Assembly (NCBI RefSeq): GCF_048544455.1
Contig: NC_133534.1
Coordinates: 123,342,269-123,406,268 of the forward strand
Direction of reading: 5' to 3'
Source of the DNA: Silene latifolia
Taxonomy: Eukaryota; Streptophyta; Magnoliopsida; Caryophyllales; Caryophyllaceae
DNA length: 64,000 nucleotides
Shown here: piece after piece, positions 1 through 11,437 of the stretch
How the letters are laid out: each line of letters begins with the position of its first letter
Numbering within the stretch: position 1 is the stretch's first letter
Translations under genes and position numbers: made by a program
The notes under the pieces: model-generated
What the model was told of the DNA's origin: nothing
Databases searched by the model: none
Seen by the model: only the letters and a program-made list of their open reading frames with translations

Positions 1-2770
1 TCCCATTAGATGTCCCACACCTAACTTGTTGATGCTTCAATAATTTGGGGTATTTTCCTTTCTAGCGTCCAACAATTAAGACAATGAAAACTTTATTGGT
101 CGGGATTGATAGGTTTAGTATCGTTATTCTCAATAACTTTACTTTTAACATTACCTTGTATCAATTCCATTCTAATTTTACTTCTTTAAACCTCACCCTT
201 TTCTTAACGGTTTAAGAGAATGTTCCCACTCATTTCAATGAGTCTTTGCTAAGAGAAGCAAAATTGAAATTCATGAAGACTACTCTTCATTCGTTTGTTT
301 AATCTTAAAACTTTCATTGAAATGGTTGCGGTATTTTGGTCAATTTTGATTTCCAACAAATCTAGTTACCAAAATGATGTAACGTTTCAAAGTACTTAAC
401 TCAATTAAGCATATGAGAAACAATTCATTGTAAGTAGATATGTTAGTCAAGAATCAAAAACTCTTCACAAGAGATCCTTACAATGGATAATACGAGGTTT
501 TTAGAAGAAAAATTCAAATTTTGTCTTTAGTTACGATGTTTTAATGGAGATTTGAATCAAAAATCGAAATGATATCGTATATGAATTGTGGTAAAGAAAT
601 AGAACAATATGATAACGGAATAGTGGAAAACTTAACATTTATCGTTTTATTAATACTTGTAAATAACAAGTAAAGCATTTACATAGTGACCTCTACCCAA
701 CTATGATAAATGATTCCAAGATCCAAATTCATATTAACTTGGGGCACGGTGTAACGAAATACCCTTTATTAATATAACTCGGTGGATTAACTCTTTAATC
801 GATTCTACTTTTAGAACTCTTGGTCGATAAAATTACATTAATATTTATCTCTAGCCCGAAACACATCCGGAAATCGTCGTGAATACTTTCGTTGAGTTCA
901 ATCCAAATTTCGAGTAAATGTGTCCATGATCCAAATTCATATTAACTTTGGGCACGGTGTGCCGAAATACCCTTTATTAACATAAATTCGGTGGATAGAC
1001 ATTTATCACCCACTTCCCCTACGTAACAAGGTTTGTAACCCGGTAGGGCCAAGTGCACTCCCTCATGAAATAGGTTTTCATGGTTTCTACTTTTTGGTAA
1101 GGCTAAGTCTCAATTGTTTATTTAAGCGAGAGGTCATGTCAATTTATTATCTATCACGTTTTAAGTGAACTAAAGCGGTGAACTACGATAATTGTAATTG
1201 ACACGGTCGATAAACTCAATTTAAAATGATAATGCATGTTTTAGTTATGGCGATTTAGCGATGCATGCAACATATAAATAAAATGCAAAGCATAAATAAA
1301 ATCCTAGTATGGCCTTCCTAAAATAGTAAATCTAATAAACTATTAAAAATTCGGAAACCAACTCCTTTGGTCCCTTGAACTTCGGTCTTGGCACGCATTT
1401 CAAGGCAACACTTTCTTTGATGGGTCGCCTTCTCGAGTGGCACCGTCTTCAAGGTACTCCGGAATAAATAAATTATTTAAAGAATTACATAATTTCCTTT
1501 TATAAATTTTTAATAAAATAAAAATAAATATATTAAATTACAAAACGGTGATACGAGATCACAATAATTACAACCAAATCGATATTCCCATACATTTCGG
1601 GTAATACCAATTAAAACTAAGGCCATACTAAGTAAAATTACATAAAATTAAAATATGACAATCATAAATAAAATGCAGCATTATAATATGAATGAACATG
1701 CTGGATTTTATGCTAAATCGCCTTTAAAGAGCCAATATCATATATTAATCGGTTTTTACGGATTTGCGTGATTTAACCTTTTAAAATCACAATAATTACA
1801 TAAATTCATATTTATGTACAAGTTAATTACCCTAACCATCTTAGGACTTAAAATTAGTCTCCACTAACATTTGACAATAATTAAACTTGATTTCTTAATA
1901 TTGTTCATAAATGGACCCAAAAACACAAAATTATGCTATAAACTTCAAATTAAATCATAAAAATTTCAAATAATTTCAAATTTTGAAATTTAAACTCATG
2001 AACATTCTGGAAAAATACCATGACACTCATAATGTTCAAAACTTAGGTTAAAAATTTCGAAAATTTATCGAGAAAAACAATGTTGCGGTTTATCGATATT
2101 AACAATTTTGACCATAAAAAATATAAGAAAAACTATATTCATCAACTTTTCACTTTTAGATCTGAAATATATGATAAAATTCAACATGTGACATTTTTCC
2201 TGAAGTATGTTTTAGCATTATTACTAATTATAGTCACTATTTATGTGATTTTTCATCAAAAATTCATAAATCATGCATAAAAACTTCATTATAGCCAAAT
2301 ATTTTACACACGTCTTGTAAAATTGAATGTGACAACATACTAAATACCCATGACCAGATTCAAAATATAACTCATATTAACCTATTTACCCATTTAAATA
2401 CGATTTTAACTTGAAAAATACATATTTCGAACAAAACAACTCATTTTAACATGAAAATTTACAGGCCATCAGTAGATAATATATGTGTAAACATATCCAA
2501 AAACCACTGAAACATTCGAAGTTTAGCTAATTTTCGTCCAAACATGACATTTTTATCATAAAAATCACATTTTAATGCCAAAAATATATAAAATGAACAA
2601 TAAAAATCGATAAATAAACCATAATGTCCTAAAAATCACTTAGGACCAGAAACTTTTAACATGCAAAATTATTTCATGATTTATCTTCATAAATCCTAAA
2701 TAACAAGTTTTATATGTTAATTAAATTAACTCGGAAAAACTAACCCTATCTTGCATGCAACAACCATAAA
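1..2770 (-). mobile_element. Internal (5' leader) region of minus-strand Copia-1, no coding frame seen
   Basis: This AT-rich stretch follows the primer binding site of the minus-strand Copia LTR at 2785-4078, so it is read right to left as the start of that element's internal region. I see no gag or pol frame in it on either strand; the only open frame (2080-2280, plus) has no recognisable domain. An imperfect direct repeat of roughly 70 bases is present at about 711-790 and 920-995. If the element is complete, gag and pol lie beyond the left edge; if not, this is a coding-poor derivative. Assignment rests on position next to LTR and PBS, not on protein similarity. Confidence 0.55.
711..995. 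repeat. Imperfect direct repeat pair, ~70 bp
   Basis: Two segments, about 711-790 and 920-995, share the run 'gatccaaattcatattaact' followed by a near-identical 'gggcacggtgt..cgaaataccctttatta' stretch. They lie in the non-coding leader of Copia-1. Function unknown; probably an internal duplication in the leader. Confidence 0.7.
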
Positions 2771-2782
2771 GCTCTGATACCA
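2771..2782 (-). other. Primer binding site of Copia-1 (initiator tRNA-Met type)
   Basis: The plus strand reads gctctgatacca; the complement TGGTATCAGAGC is the standard plant Copia primer site matching the 3' end of initiator tRNA-Met. It lies two bases inside the LTR edge at 2785, which fixes the element as minus strand with its 5' LTR on the right. Confidence 0.9.
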
Positions 2783-2784
2783 CT

Positions 2785-4078
2785 TGTAGGAAATCATATT
2801 TTAAATATCACATATTTTAGTTTAAAGTTTTAGTCATAAAAACTTAAGGATCTTATGCATGCAAAACATATAAATAAGTGTAGAGGAAAACCGGTTCCTT
2901 ACATTGAATATTTCGGTTTATGGGTACAAGTAAGGTCTCTTACCTTCACTTGTTCTTGAGCTATGATGAGTAATAGGATGATTCTCCAAAGACTTCAAGT
3001 ATAGAAGCCACTCCTCTTGATAGCACCCAAGATTATCCCTTATCACTACTAAATAATATGTGCTAGATATTTGTTTAGTAGTTTACCTTAAAATTGATTA
3101 CTAATACTCATATATTACATTAATAATATTAGTAATTTCTATGAACAATTTGAATCAAAAATCTCATGTTTTGATGAAGGAGAAATGAATATGTGAAAGA
3201 GAATATGCATGTGAATAAATGAACATGCATAGAGAGATGAATAAAGAACAAAACTTGTCCTTGTAGTGTGTAGGGTGTCCGGTTTTTGGAGGGTTGGAGG
3301 ACCAATATATGGTCCTTCACTTTTTCTTTTGTTCTTCTCAAAACCTTAGGCATGTAAGGCTAGTGTAGTGTAGGCTTATTATTAAAATTCTATCACATAA
3401 AATAATATAAGCACAACCCACTATATACTCCTCCAATTCGGTCCACCTACATAAAATAGACTATCATTTTATTTTGTCAATTTGTCATTTATCACACAAT
3501 ATGTCACATGTAGTATGTTACATGTTATTAATTAATTTAATGCATATTTATCACATAAATATCATTTTACAAATTAATTAAATTACATACAACAAATTGA
3601 CTAGTGATACTTGATCACATAAATAAAATGGGTCATATAATTATAATTCACAACATTTTATAATTATAATTAACCATTCATTCTTATCTCTATTGTTTCT
3701 CAAACAATAAACAATTTTAGTAACAAAGCATTTTATTACTAAAATAAATCTTATTTAATCCCATTACAATAAGATGATTATTCTCTCTCACAAATTAAAT
3801 TGTTCAATTTTAAGGAATTGATCAACTTGCATCGTCATACAATTAATCAACTTTACAGATAAGGGCATCATCCTTTAGGTGTGACCTAAAGGGATCAACT
3901 GATCACCACCGTCCCACGACAGTAACGTCAAACTCTAGCAAGCCAATCGTTACCGATTAATGTTGGTCAGTTTACTATATAATTGAATCATCCCTTACGT
4001 ATTCGTAAAATGAGATTTAAACATGTGATCATCATGATCGACAATTGTGATCGCATTATTGTCGGGGACACTCCAACA
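2785..4078 (-). repeat. 5' LTR of Copia-1 (minus strand)
   Basis: The LTR runs TGTAGG...CCAACA on the plus strand, that is TGTTGG...CCTACA on the element strand, about 1,294 bp. Its reverse complement is clearly related to the LTR at 58403-59695: both contain the 'cgtaagggatga', 'gattaatcggtaa', 'gtcacacctaaagg' and 'gctcaagaacaagtgaagg' blocks in the same order. The two are therefore copies of one Copia family in opposite orientation. The outer edge is followed by gttaa (4079-4083), the candidate target duplication; its partner would be off the left edge. Confidence 0.85.
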
Positions 4079-5056
4079 GTTAAGTGGGAGCTAGAATTGT
4101 TTTTCCATGTCTTACATGTTGATAACATATTACTTATTGAGAATAATGTACCAATGCTCTCTTCATTGAAAGAGTGATTGGAGACTTGGAATGGAATGCA
4201 AAGTATTCTAGATTTTGAATCTATGTGAGAGAATATTGGCATAGAGTTGAGAGTCTTATGAGGATAAGATCCTTCATATCTGTTTAACACCAACAAGGTT
4301 GAATGGGTTATTCATCTTGATGGAAGTGGAATTACTATGATGGAGTCATAGTCGTTCACTGAACCTATTAGGTTGTTGATTACATAAAATTAATTTCTAA
4401 TGTTTACGCCATTAGAATGATCATGTATGCAAACAGACGCACATGTCATGATGTGACATATGCCTAGGGCATGATAAGTCAATAATAAGATAATTCCCGT
4501 GATATAGCTTGTGAAAGCCTTAAAGAATATCCTGGAGATTCTTGAGAAGAATTAAGGATTCGTTCATATGTTTGGATGATAAACTAAGTTAGGTGTTGAA
4601 GGGTTTCACAAACTTTAGCTTCCAAACTGAAAAGGATTTGTTGAAATCCTAGAATATCTTATTGACTTAGGAGTAAAAGACTAAAAAAGTGTTTTAGTTT
4701 TGTACATTGCAAATTCTACAAAAGGAATCTAAGTAAATTGTGATAAAATGGTCAACGTAGGGAATGAGAGTAAATTCCTCTACCAATGACTTTATCACAA
4801 GATATGTGATAACAGTGGGAGCATCTTTCAAGTTAAAGAGCCCAAGTCTAGTAAGAGGACTAGACATCTACTTAGATAAATTCATATTATTAGATATAAC
4901 ATTGAAAAGAAGGAAATAACAATTGATAAAGTTGGAATATATGGATATAGGGTATATCCACTTGCCAAACTTTTGTTGCATTTTAAACTGGTGTAAAAGG
5001 TACACTAAAGATTATAAGATATGAAGTAGTAATAGTGTATTGACTATTCATATGTG
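4079..5056 (+). pseudogene. Copia-2 pol relic: end of reverse transcriptase and RNase H
   Basis: This is decayed Ty1/copia pol on the plus strand. The frame at 4080-4177 reads LHVDNILLIENN, matching the copia RT active-site block YVDDILLIGND. About 250 bases on, the frame around 4434-4475 resembles the TRPDVSYALSM block of copia RNase H. Near 4870-4990 comes a match to the RNase H end (HLLR..IEKKEI.IDKVG). Many stops and frameshifts are present, so it is not functional. It starts abruptly at the Copia-1 LTR edge and stops at the Athila target duplication; the element resumes at 57677. Confidence 0.75.
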
Positions 5057-5061
5057 ATAAT
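5057..5061. other. Target site duplication (left) of the Athila-like element
   Basis: The five bases ataat directly precede the LTR start TGATACG at 5062 and recur directly after the other LTR at 57672-57676. A 5-bp duplication is normal for Ty3/gypsy integration. It shows that 5062-57671 entered as one unit and was later enlarged by insertions. Confidence 0.95.
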
Positions 5062-6545
5062 TGATACGTCTGTCGTATACCTATAAAAAATAAACCAACT
5101 AAACTAACTATATAGCTAGGGAAGTCAGGTCGATCTCCTCAGGGAGGCAAGATATCTGTAAAAGTCCGTCTATTTGGTCACAAATGGGGGGGTTGTTTGA
5201 ATTGTTTTCTAAACTAAAGGTTTAAAGGAAGAGAAGTAGAGAAAAGAGCAGTAAAAGCAGGAGAATAGATTTAAACTATCAAATAGCTAGAAGTCATGTC
5301 AGGATTTCGGTTCACTACGGCAGTCCAGTGACTCAACTGTAAACAACTTAGACAAACTAATGCGAGACGGATATGGAAAGGTCCTTTCGGTCCACTTTCT
5401 ATCCTAAATTACCATTAAATTAACTTTCATCCTCGTCAGGGTAGTCTACTGTTCATAGCGGGCCTATTTAGTCCAATCTTTTGATTTAGGATTAATTTTA
5501 GCCAGATTAAAGGGATGACATAGAAGCGTACACTCAACTAAGTCAGTAAAATACAATTAAATTGCTATGGTGACAGAATCTCACAACTAATTCATCTAAA
5601 CTATTTACTACATCGTCATATTCCTACCGTAGATCCCCTAATCCCAACATGAATTAGATTTAGCTACTCATATCACTATTAATATCAAAACTAATGACAA
5701 ATGATGAACTAACAATAAACATAACGAAATAATGAATAAAATGCATAAAAGTAAATTAGGGCAGAAAGTAAATGAAGCAAGGCAAGAAATTAAAGCAAGC
5801 AAAAGAGAGATTATTATTAGAAAAGAGAAAGGGATTACAATCGTGCGAATCCGGCGTAAAGAACACAAAATCCGAGCAAAACAATCCCGAGAACAAAGTT
5901 ACAGAGAAAGGGAAAATGTAACGTAATAAGTTTTCTGTCAAAGCTAAACTGAATGATTGATAAGATAAAAGATGATCCTAATGACCTAGTTAACGTAAGT
6001 TTAAATAGGAAAATAACTAAGTTTATCGAAATAAAACAACTCACGGGCTAATTAAAGCCCATGAAAACAGAAACCACTCAATCGAGTGTAACAAAACCAC
6101 TCGATCGAGCAAAACTCAGCATAATCTACTCGATCGAGTAGAATAGTTACTCGATCGAGTAACCCCTCTTTATAACACTTCTGGATCGAGTAGAAAAGCA
6201 CTCGATCGACCAACTGGGCCATGAAAACCACTCGATCGAGTGGTAAAACTACTCGATCGAGTCTTCTGTCTTCAATTCAGCTCAAATCCACGCCCGATTG
6301 CCTCGTAATCCGTGCCTTCACGCTTCCCAATGCAGTATCTCACTCTGGAAAATCCCGTCTCCTCTAAATGCATGCAAAAAGGACAAAAAAGGGTACGATT
6401 CCTCTACTTTCGCGTTCATTTCTACAGAATGGACAAAACGAACCAAAGTAGCCAATTCGGGGCATAATACAATATAAACAGTAGAAAAATGCATATAAAT
6501 ACGTGCTGAAATAGCCTAAAAAGACTATACAATATGCACGTATCA
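5062..6545 (-). repeat. 3' LTR of the Athila-like element
   Basis: This LTR starts TGATACGTCTG and ends GCACGTATCA, about 1,484 bp. It aligns end to end with 56187-57671, differing only at scattered bases. A cluster of about eight ACTCGATCGAGT-type palindromes lies at about 6075-6265, and within it the minus strand carries a TATAAAG-like box (about 6168-6175). The small open frames at 5668-6044 occur in both LTRs and look like chance frames. Confidence 0.95.
6075..6265. repeat. Cluster of ACTCGATCGAGT palindromes in the 3' LTR
   Basis: About eight copies of a 10-12 bp palindrome of the form actcgatcgagt(ag), some with one or two mismatches, are spaced roughly 15-35 bases apart. The same cluster is in the other LTR at about 57200-57390. 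It surrounds the possible LTR TATA box, so a promoter or RNA-structure role is possible but unproven. Confidence 0.9.
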
Positions 6546-6558
6546 AATCTCCCCAAAC
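6546..6558 (-). other. Polypurine tract of the Athila-like element
   Basis: Just inside the LTR the plus strand reads aatctccccaaac; on the element strand this is GTTTGGGGAGATT, ending at the LTR border. It is the expected plus-strand primer site and confirms that the left LTR is the 3' LTR. Confidence 0.85.
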
Positions 6559-8460
6559 CGAACCTTTACTCGTCCTCGAGTAAACTAAAATGCAACTAAT
6601 GGAACGGAAATGAAAAATCAGAGCTAGCTTAACTTGTCTACTTGAACCAATTTAATGCAACAAAAACTAACAGTTAAAGCTAAGCAGTCAATACGCAAAC
6701 GAGTTATAAGCTGTTCAGAAATATAGCCAACTTATCGACCTTGCAAGACCAACAAAATCGGACTCTCTCGTGGTCACTCTTCTCTCATGAAGCAAAGGGT
6801 ACATGTTATATGTAAAAGAGAGAAGAAAAGACAGTCACTCACCTAACTGCGACCAACATAGCATGCATGCAACAAAAATGAAAGACAATTCAAGTACTAA
6901 TGCACACACTCCAACTAATAATGTCCGTCACAGCCGAGGGCTTACAAATAATATGGGAATAGTGAGGTTCAGGTGAGAAAAAGGCAAAACAAGTTATGGT
7001 AATGTGGAGGTAAAAGCGTCAAGCTAGTTCCTAACAGGACCATAATAAACCATCCGAATCTCAACTGACTGAAAAACTAAATACAAGTGCCCTTCATATG
7101 GCACACAGCTTACTAAACTCATACACAATCTCCTCAAAAATATGGAATAAGAATGGAGGAGTTAGACGGTCACAAACTTCCCTTCTTTAAACACCGTCTA
7201 AATGAATCACAACAAACAAATCAAACTTATTTTTTCAACTCTTTCTTTTCTTTCTTCACGTTCACTGTACACGTGAAGTTTTCTTTTTCAATTCTTTTTT
7301 CATTTTTTCTTTTCTTTTTTTATTTCACGTTTTTTTTTTCTTTTTTTTCTTTTTCCTCCCTCCTCTATTTACACCAACTCCATGCAAATAAATACGGGCC
7401 AAACTGCAGATGGAAAATCATACCACAAAAGACATACTAAAACTAGCTTGACTAGGCAGGCTTAATTTTGGATGTGGCTAATGGGTCAAAAAGGCAAGTT
7501 TTGGCTAAAGTGGAGTAAAATGGGTGAAAAATATAAGAAAAGGGGAAAATTTGCAAGCACCTCCCTGCATGTGACACCAACCACAAACCCGAATATATGC
7601 ATTTGACAAGAAATTGAATGTCATAAAAGTGCAAAAATGATGAACATGCTATGCAAGGAGTACTACTCTCAATTCCTAATGAACCGGTCATGAATGTCAC
7701 CAGTTATGGGCTCTAAAACTCAGAATTTATGGAGTAGTTTGCCAATTTATCAGGTCAAGTCTAAACAGTTAGCTAAATTTGAACAGAAACTCGTAGACTA
7801 TGCGTATGACAAAGCTAATAACTATCAACAGAAGTGCAAGGCTCAAGTAAAAGAACAAGTTATAGTGCATTATCATCACGGAAATCTACCCTTCCGACTC
7901 AACCTATATGCAAAAATAAACGTGAATATTTTTGGATTTTTTGAAATTTTCTAATTTTTTTTGATTTTTTGATTTGTTTAAGAAATAAAAAAAACAATGC
8001 AAGCTGAAATAAATAAACGTGAATGCAAAAACAAATGCAAATGCAGACTCAAAAGGATGCAATACCCTCCCCAAACCAAAACGGACAACGCCCTCGTTGT
8101 CCTCCAGCATACACCAGCAGATATATACAGGGGAACGGGAATATACAACCAATAAAGAATAAAAACAATAAAAGAAAAGGAGACAAAATAAAAGAGTAAG
8201 ATATACATACAAAATACGAACTTCCCCAAACCAGCCAGAAAACTGGGGAAGTGAGTAGACCAGTAGCTACTCATCAGCCTCCTCGTCACGGATTTCCTCC
8301 ACCATGAACTCCGGATCATCCTCCTCCTCTGCTCAGCGCGAGCTCTCTCCGCAGCCACCGCAGGGTCCTCGTCCTCCTCTTCCTCAGCAGACTCCGGGTA
8401 CCCCTCAGCTGGGTACCGGTAAAAGGAAGGGTGTGGCCAACCCTCTGGGATCGGACGGTG
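6559..8460 (-). other. Untranslated 3' region of the Athila-like element
   Basis: About 1.9 kb between the 3' ORF and the PPT has no supported gene. It holds a strongly T-rich tract on the plus strand (about 7228-7360), which is purine-rich on the element strand. Several short open frames here (for example at 7153-7440 and 7904-8358) consist of low-complexity Phe/Ser or have no domain, and I do not count them as genes. Confidence 0.6.
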
Positions 8461-10266
8461 TCACCTCCAGTGGTACTCGTACAGAGGGTGCAAGGTAAGA
8501 GCTAAGTCCCTCTCCATACGAGCCTGTCGCTCTGCAATCTCAAGCAACAAACCGTCACGGCGCCCATGGTCCATGACCGCGGACGCCACAAAGGGTGGAG
8601 GTGGTACGAAAGTAGTCGGAAAAACCGGCTGTGCCTGTGTCTGGTCGGTGGGTGTAGGAGTAGGAGTGGGAGTAGGGGCCGGGATGGGAGTAGCCGTGGA
8701 AGGCTGGGTACTCCCTGAAAGTGTGGACCCCTCTCCAGTCTCAAGTCTACGCCGCTTCTTGGCGGCGGGTAAAGTGGGAGGTGGTCGGAGTGGAAGGTGG
8801 TAGTCCGGTGGAGGTGGCAGTCGGTCGCCCCTAGCGACAGTAGGCAAAGGGGCTAGACGGGGGAGAGTGTCACAAGGTAGGTCTCTGAGACGGGAACCGT
8901 CTATCTTCAATTTCGGTAGTGCGGGGTCGCCCAATGCGAGAAAGCATGGCATCCGGACTCGAAACCTCTCTCCCTCGAGGTATCGCAAGTCACGAGGCCG
9001 ACGGGGAAGAGGAACGGGCAAGAATGGTGGCTATGCCACCGCAGTGCAATAGATCCGTCTCCTTGACCCCCGGGCACGAAAGTCTTGGGCGGTCAAGTAG
9101 GCAATGTTGAGGGTAAAAGGACCCTCACAGTCAATGTTTAGGTAACCGCCCAAGATGGAGAGCTTGGTGTTTGTGATGTTGTTCGGCTCCTTTCGGCCGA
9201 AGATGGTGCTCCCCGTCAACCTAAGAGAGTAACGGGCAGGGGGAAGGTGGACCTGTGCGAGCTTTCGCTCGGGAAAGGTGGTCTGGGCCAAGGTCCTCTA
9301 AAGCTGACGGATGACCCTCCTAGGGGCGGTAGCGTCGCCCGTAGAGGAAAGGCCAAGTCTGCGACCAAACTCCTCCAAAGTCATCGGAAAAGTCCGGTTG
9401 AACAACTGGAAAGACACCGAAGAAGTAGTAAGGGCAGCATCGTGTGCCCCGGAGGAGAAGGTGAAGGAGCTGAGGAACTCAAGACTCAGCTCCAGAAAGG
9501 TACGGCCGCTCATAGTGATGAGTCCGGCCATCCCCGTGCCCCGTAGAAGCTCACAAACATACTCGTAGATGCCGAGTCTCTCAAGTGCCGGTTTATCTAA
9601 AAACCGGGAAGGTACAAACTCACAGCCTAGGAGGTGATTAAACCTCTTACGATGTACAACATTAATAAAAATTACCTGCGGATAGTCGGGGTGAGAGTCG
9701 AGGGAGGTGTCCCCTCGGACCGTAACCGTGCCAGAAGGAGAAGCAGCTGAAGTGGAGGGAGCGACAGAAGTAGGGGTAGCAGGAGCTGATGTAGAACGGT
9801 GACGTCCACGACCTCGGCCCCGGCCTCTAGAACCCAAAGTAGAAGCCCGTGCAGTGACGGTATGAGGAACTAGGGCCGCTCTAAAGGCAGCTGCAACTGC
9901 AGGTGAGTCCGCCACAGGTGTAAAAACAGCGGCTGGAGTAGAGGATGTGGCTGCTGTGGCCACCACTGACGAAGAAAGGCTAGCAGCAGTGCTAGTAGTG
10001 GTGGTGGCCGTAACGGAAGTGGCAGCCGAAACAGAGCTAGCAGCAGTGCTAGCTGGGGTAAAAACAGTACCGGCGGCTAAAACTAAGAACACAGAGGTGC
10101 TGGCCGGTGCGGAGACGGTAGTAGCAGCATGGACTACCGTCTCAGACAGAGACAAAGATGGACTAGCAGAAGAACTCGACGACGGCATCGAACTAGAATC
10201 CATCCTGAATAAAAAGGGTAGGGGAATTTGATAAGGGTGACAGTTAAACAGCATTAAAATAAGCAA
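8461..10266 (-). pseudogene. Athila-type 3' ORF (unknown function), two in-frame stops
   Basis: One frame runs from 10266 (or the internal Met at about 10203) to 8461, about 600 codons, broken by in-frame TAG stops at about 9298 and 9031. The N-terminal ~130 residues are rich in Ser, Ala, Thr and Val, followed by a basic Gly-Arg run (RGRGRGRGRH). Next comes a globular part with the blocks FVPSRFLDKPALERLG, MSGRTFLELSLEFL and MTLEEFGRRLGL. The last third has a KKRRRLE nuclear-signal-like stretch and a Pro-Thr repeat. This layout fits the Athila-type extra ORF, whose function is not established. It takes the 3' slot but follows protease directly because RT and integrase are absent. The family assignment is from recognition, not a search. 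Confidence 0.65.
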
Positions 10267-11437
10267 GAAACTCCCCTAACCAGTCGAATTTTTCGACTTA
10301 CAACACAAAATATTCCCAATTTTCCTCAAAAATTCAAACTGAAGCATGAAAACAGCGATAGGGGCGGGATAACAAGTATTAAATTCAGCAATTAAGCAAC
10401 AAATGAGATAAATTAAACATGAAGGCATGAGAACCAGTTGACAGCATGAAAAGCCGGTATGAGAGTCAAAAATTTCGACTGTGCTGATCCTTTATCGCAT
10501 ATTTCTCGTAGAATTCGAAATTAAAAATGTAAAAGCAATGAGGAATGGGGATTGATCATCAAGTAAGGCAAAGAAGGGCAAGCAATGACAGTATAAGTCG
10601 AAAAACTCGACTAAACAATAAATTTCGAAACCCTAATTTCAATTTACCTCATAAAATGCGAAAAAAAAAGAATTTAAAATGCAATGAGGTGAAGGAATCA
10701 CTTACTTGATGAGAAGGAACCTACAAATTGCAATTAATCTTCAAATAACAAGCAAAAATGGAGATTTTTTTGATCGAAAACCGCAAACCCTAATCCCACT
10801 ATTAAACCGTGTAAAATGGCACACAAATCAATGGGGAAAATAAGGGGCTTTGAACGATTAATTAGCAAGCAACAAGATGTAGGTGACGGATTTGGTATGA
10901 GGGCAAGAAAAATGGGGATTTGGGGATTTTTTATCGCAAATAAGGGAAGGAGACGAAAAATTGGGAAAAAAATGAATTAGGAATCAAAAATATAGGAGTT
11001 AAAGGAAAACTCCCTGCGTCTCTTGCGTTTTCACTCGATCGAGTGGTTTAGAACTACTCGATCGAGGACTTTATGAATCCGTCTACTCGATCGAGTAGAA
11101 ATTTACTCGATCGAGAACTCCCCATTTGTGCTTTACTCGATCGACTGAACTGGAATCACTCGATCGACCACATTTCACTCGATCGAGTACAAAAAGTACT
11201 CGATCGAGCTCTTTTTCTCGTGTAAGCTCTTTAATTCGTCATTCTTGTTTTGAACTTACGTAAAAATTCCCCAAACCTGCATAAAAACACGTGCAACAAT
11301 ATCCCAAAATACCAAATGCGCAAAGTAACAGTCTATAGTCTTAAATCTACGCTAAAAATTGTCTAAAATCTAATTGTCCTAATTAAAAGCAATAAAAGAA
11401 ATTCAACGGAAAATTCAAAAAATGTTTTTACAAGGTG
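10267..11437 (-). other. Athila spacer between protease and 3' ORF, with palindrome cluster
   Basis: About 1.2 kb without a coding frame. In a complete Athila element this is where reverse transcriptase, RNase H and integrase would be; none of their motifs is visible in any frame. About eight ACTCGATCGAGT-type palindromes lie at about 11033-11215. It could be the leader of a separate transcript for the 3' ORF, but this is inference. Confidence 0.65.

Noticed and set aside
2080..2280. 66-residue frame with a hydrophobic end in the Copia-1 leader
   Set aside because: AT-rich sequence, on the strand opposite to the element, no similarity to a known family and no supporting signals.
5668..6044. 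Short open frames in the Athila LTR (repeated at 56793-57169)
   Set aside because: They exist in both LTRs only because the LTRs are duplicates; there is no domain, and several overlap on both strands.
6075..6265. Regularly spaced palindromic repeats that might suggest a CRISPR-like array
   Set aside because: Units are only 10-12 bp with irregular spacing, they lie inside LTRs of a plant retrotransposon, and no Cas-type gene exists. They are treated as LTR palindromes.
7153..8358. Phe-rich and Ser-rich small frames that look like membrane proteins
   Set aside because: They result from T-rich tracts in the untranslated 3' region of the Athila-like element.
8304..10231. Plus-strand frames of 60-100 residues opposite the Athila 3' ORF
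   Set aside because: They are shadows of the GC-rich minus-strand frame, with low-complexity Gly/Val/Arg translations.
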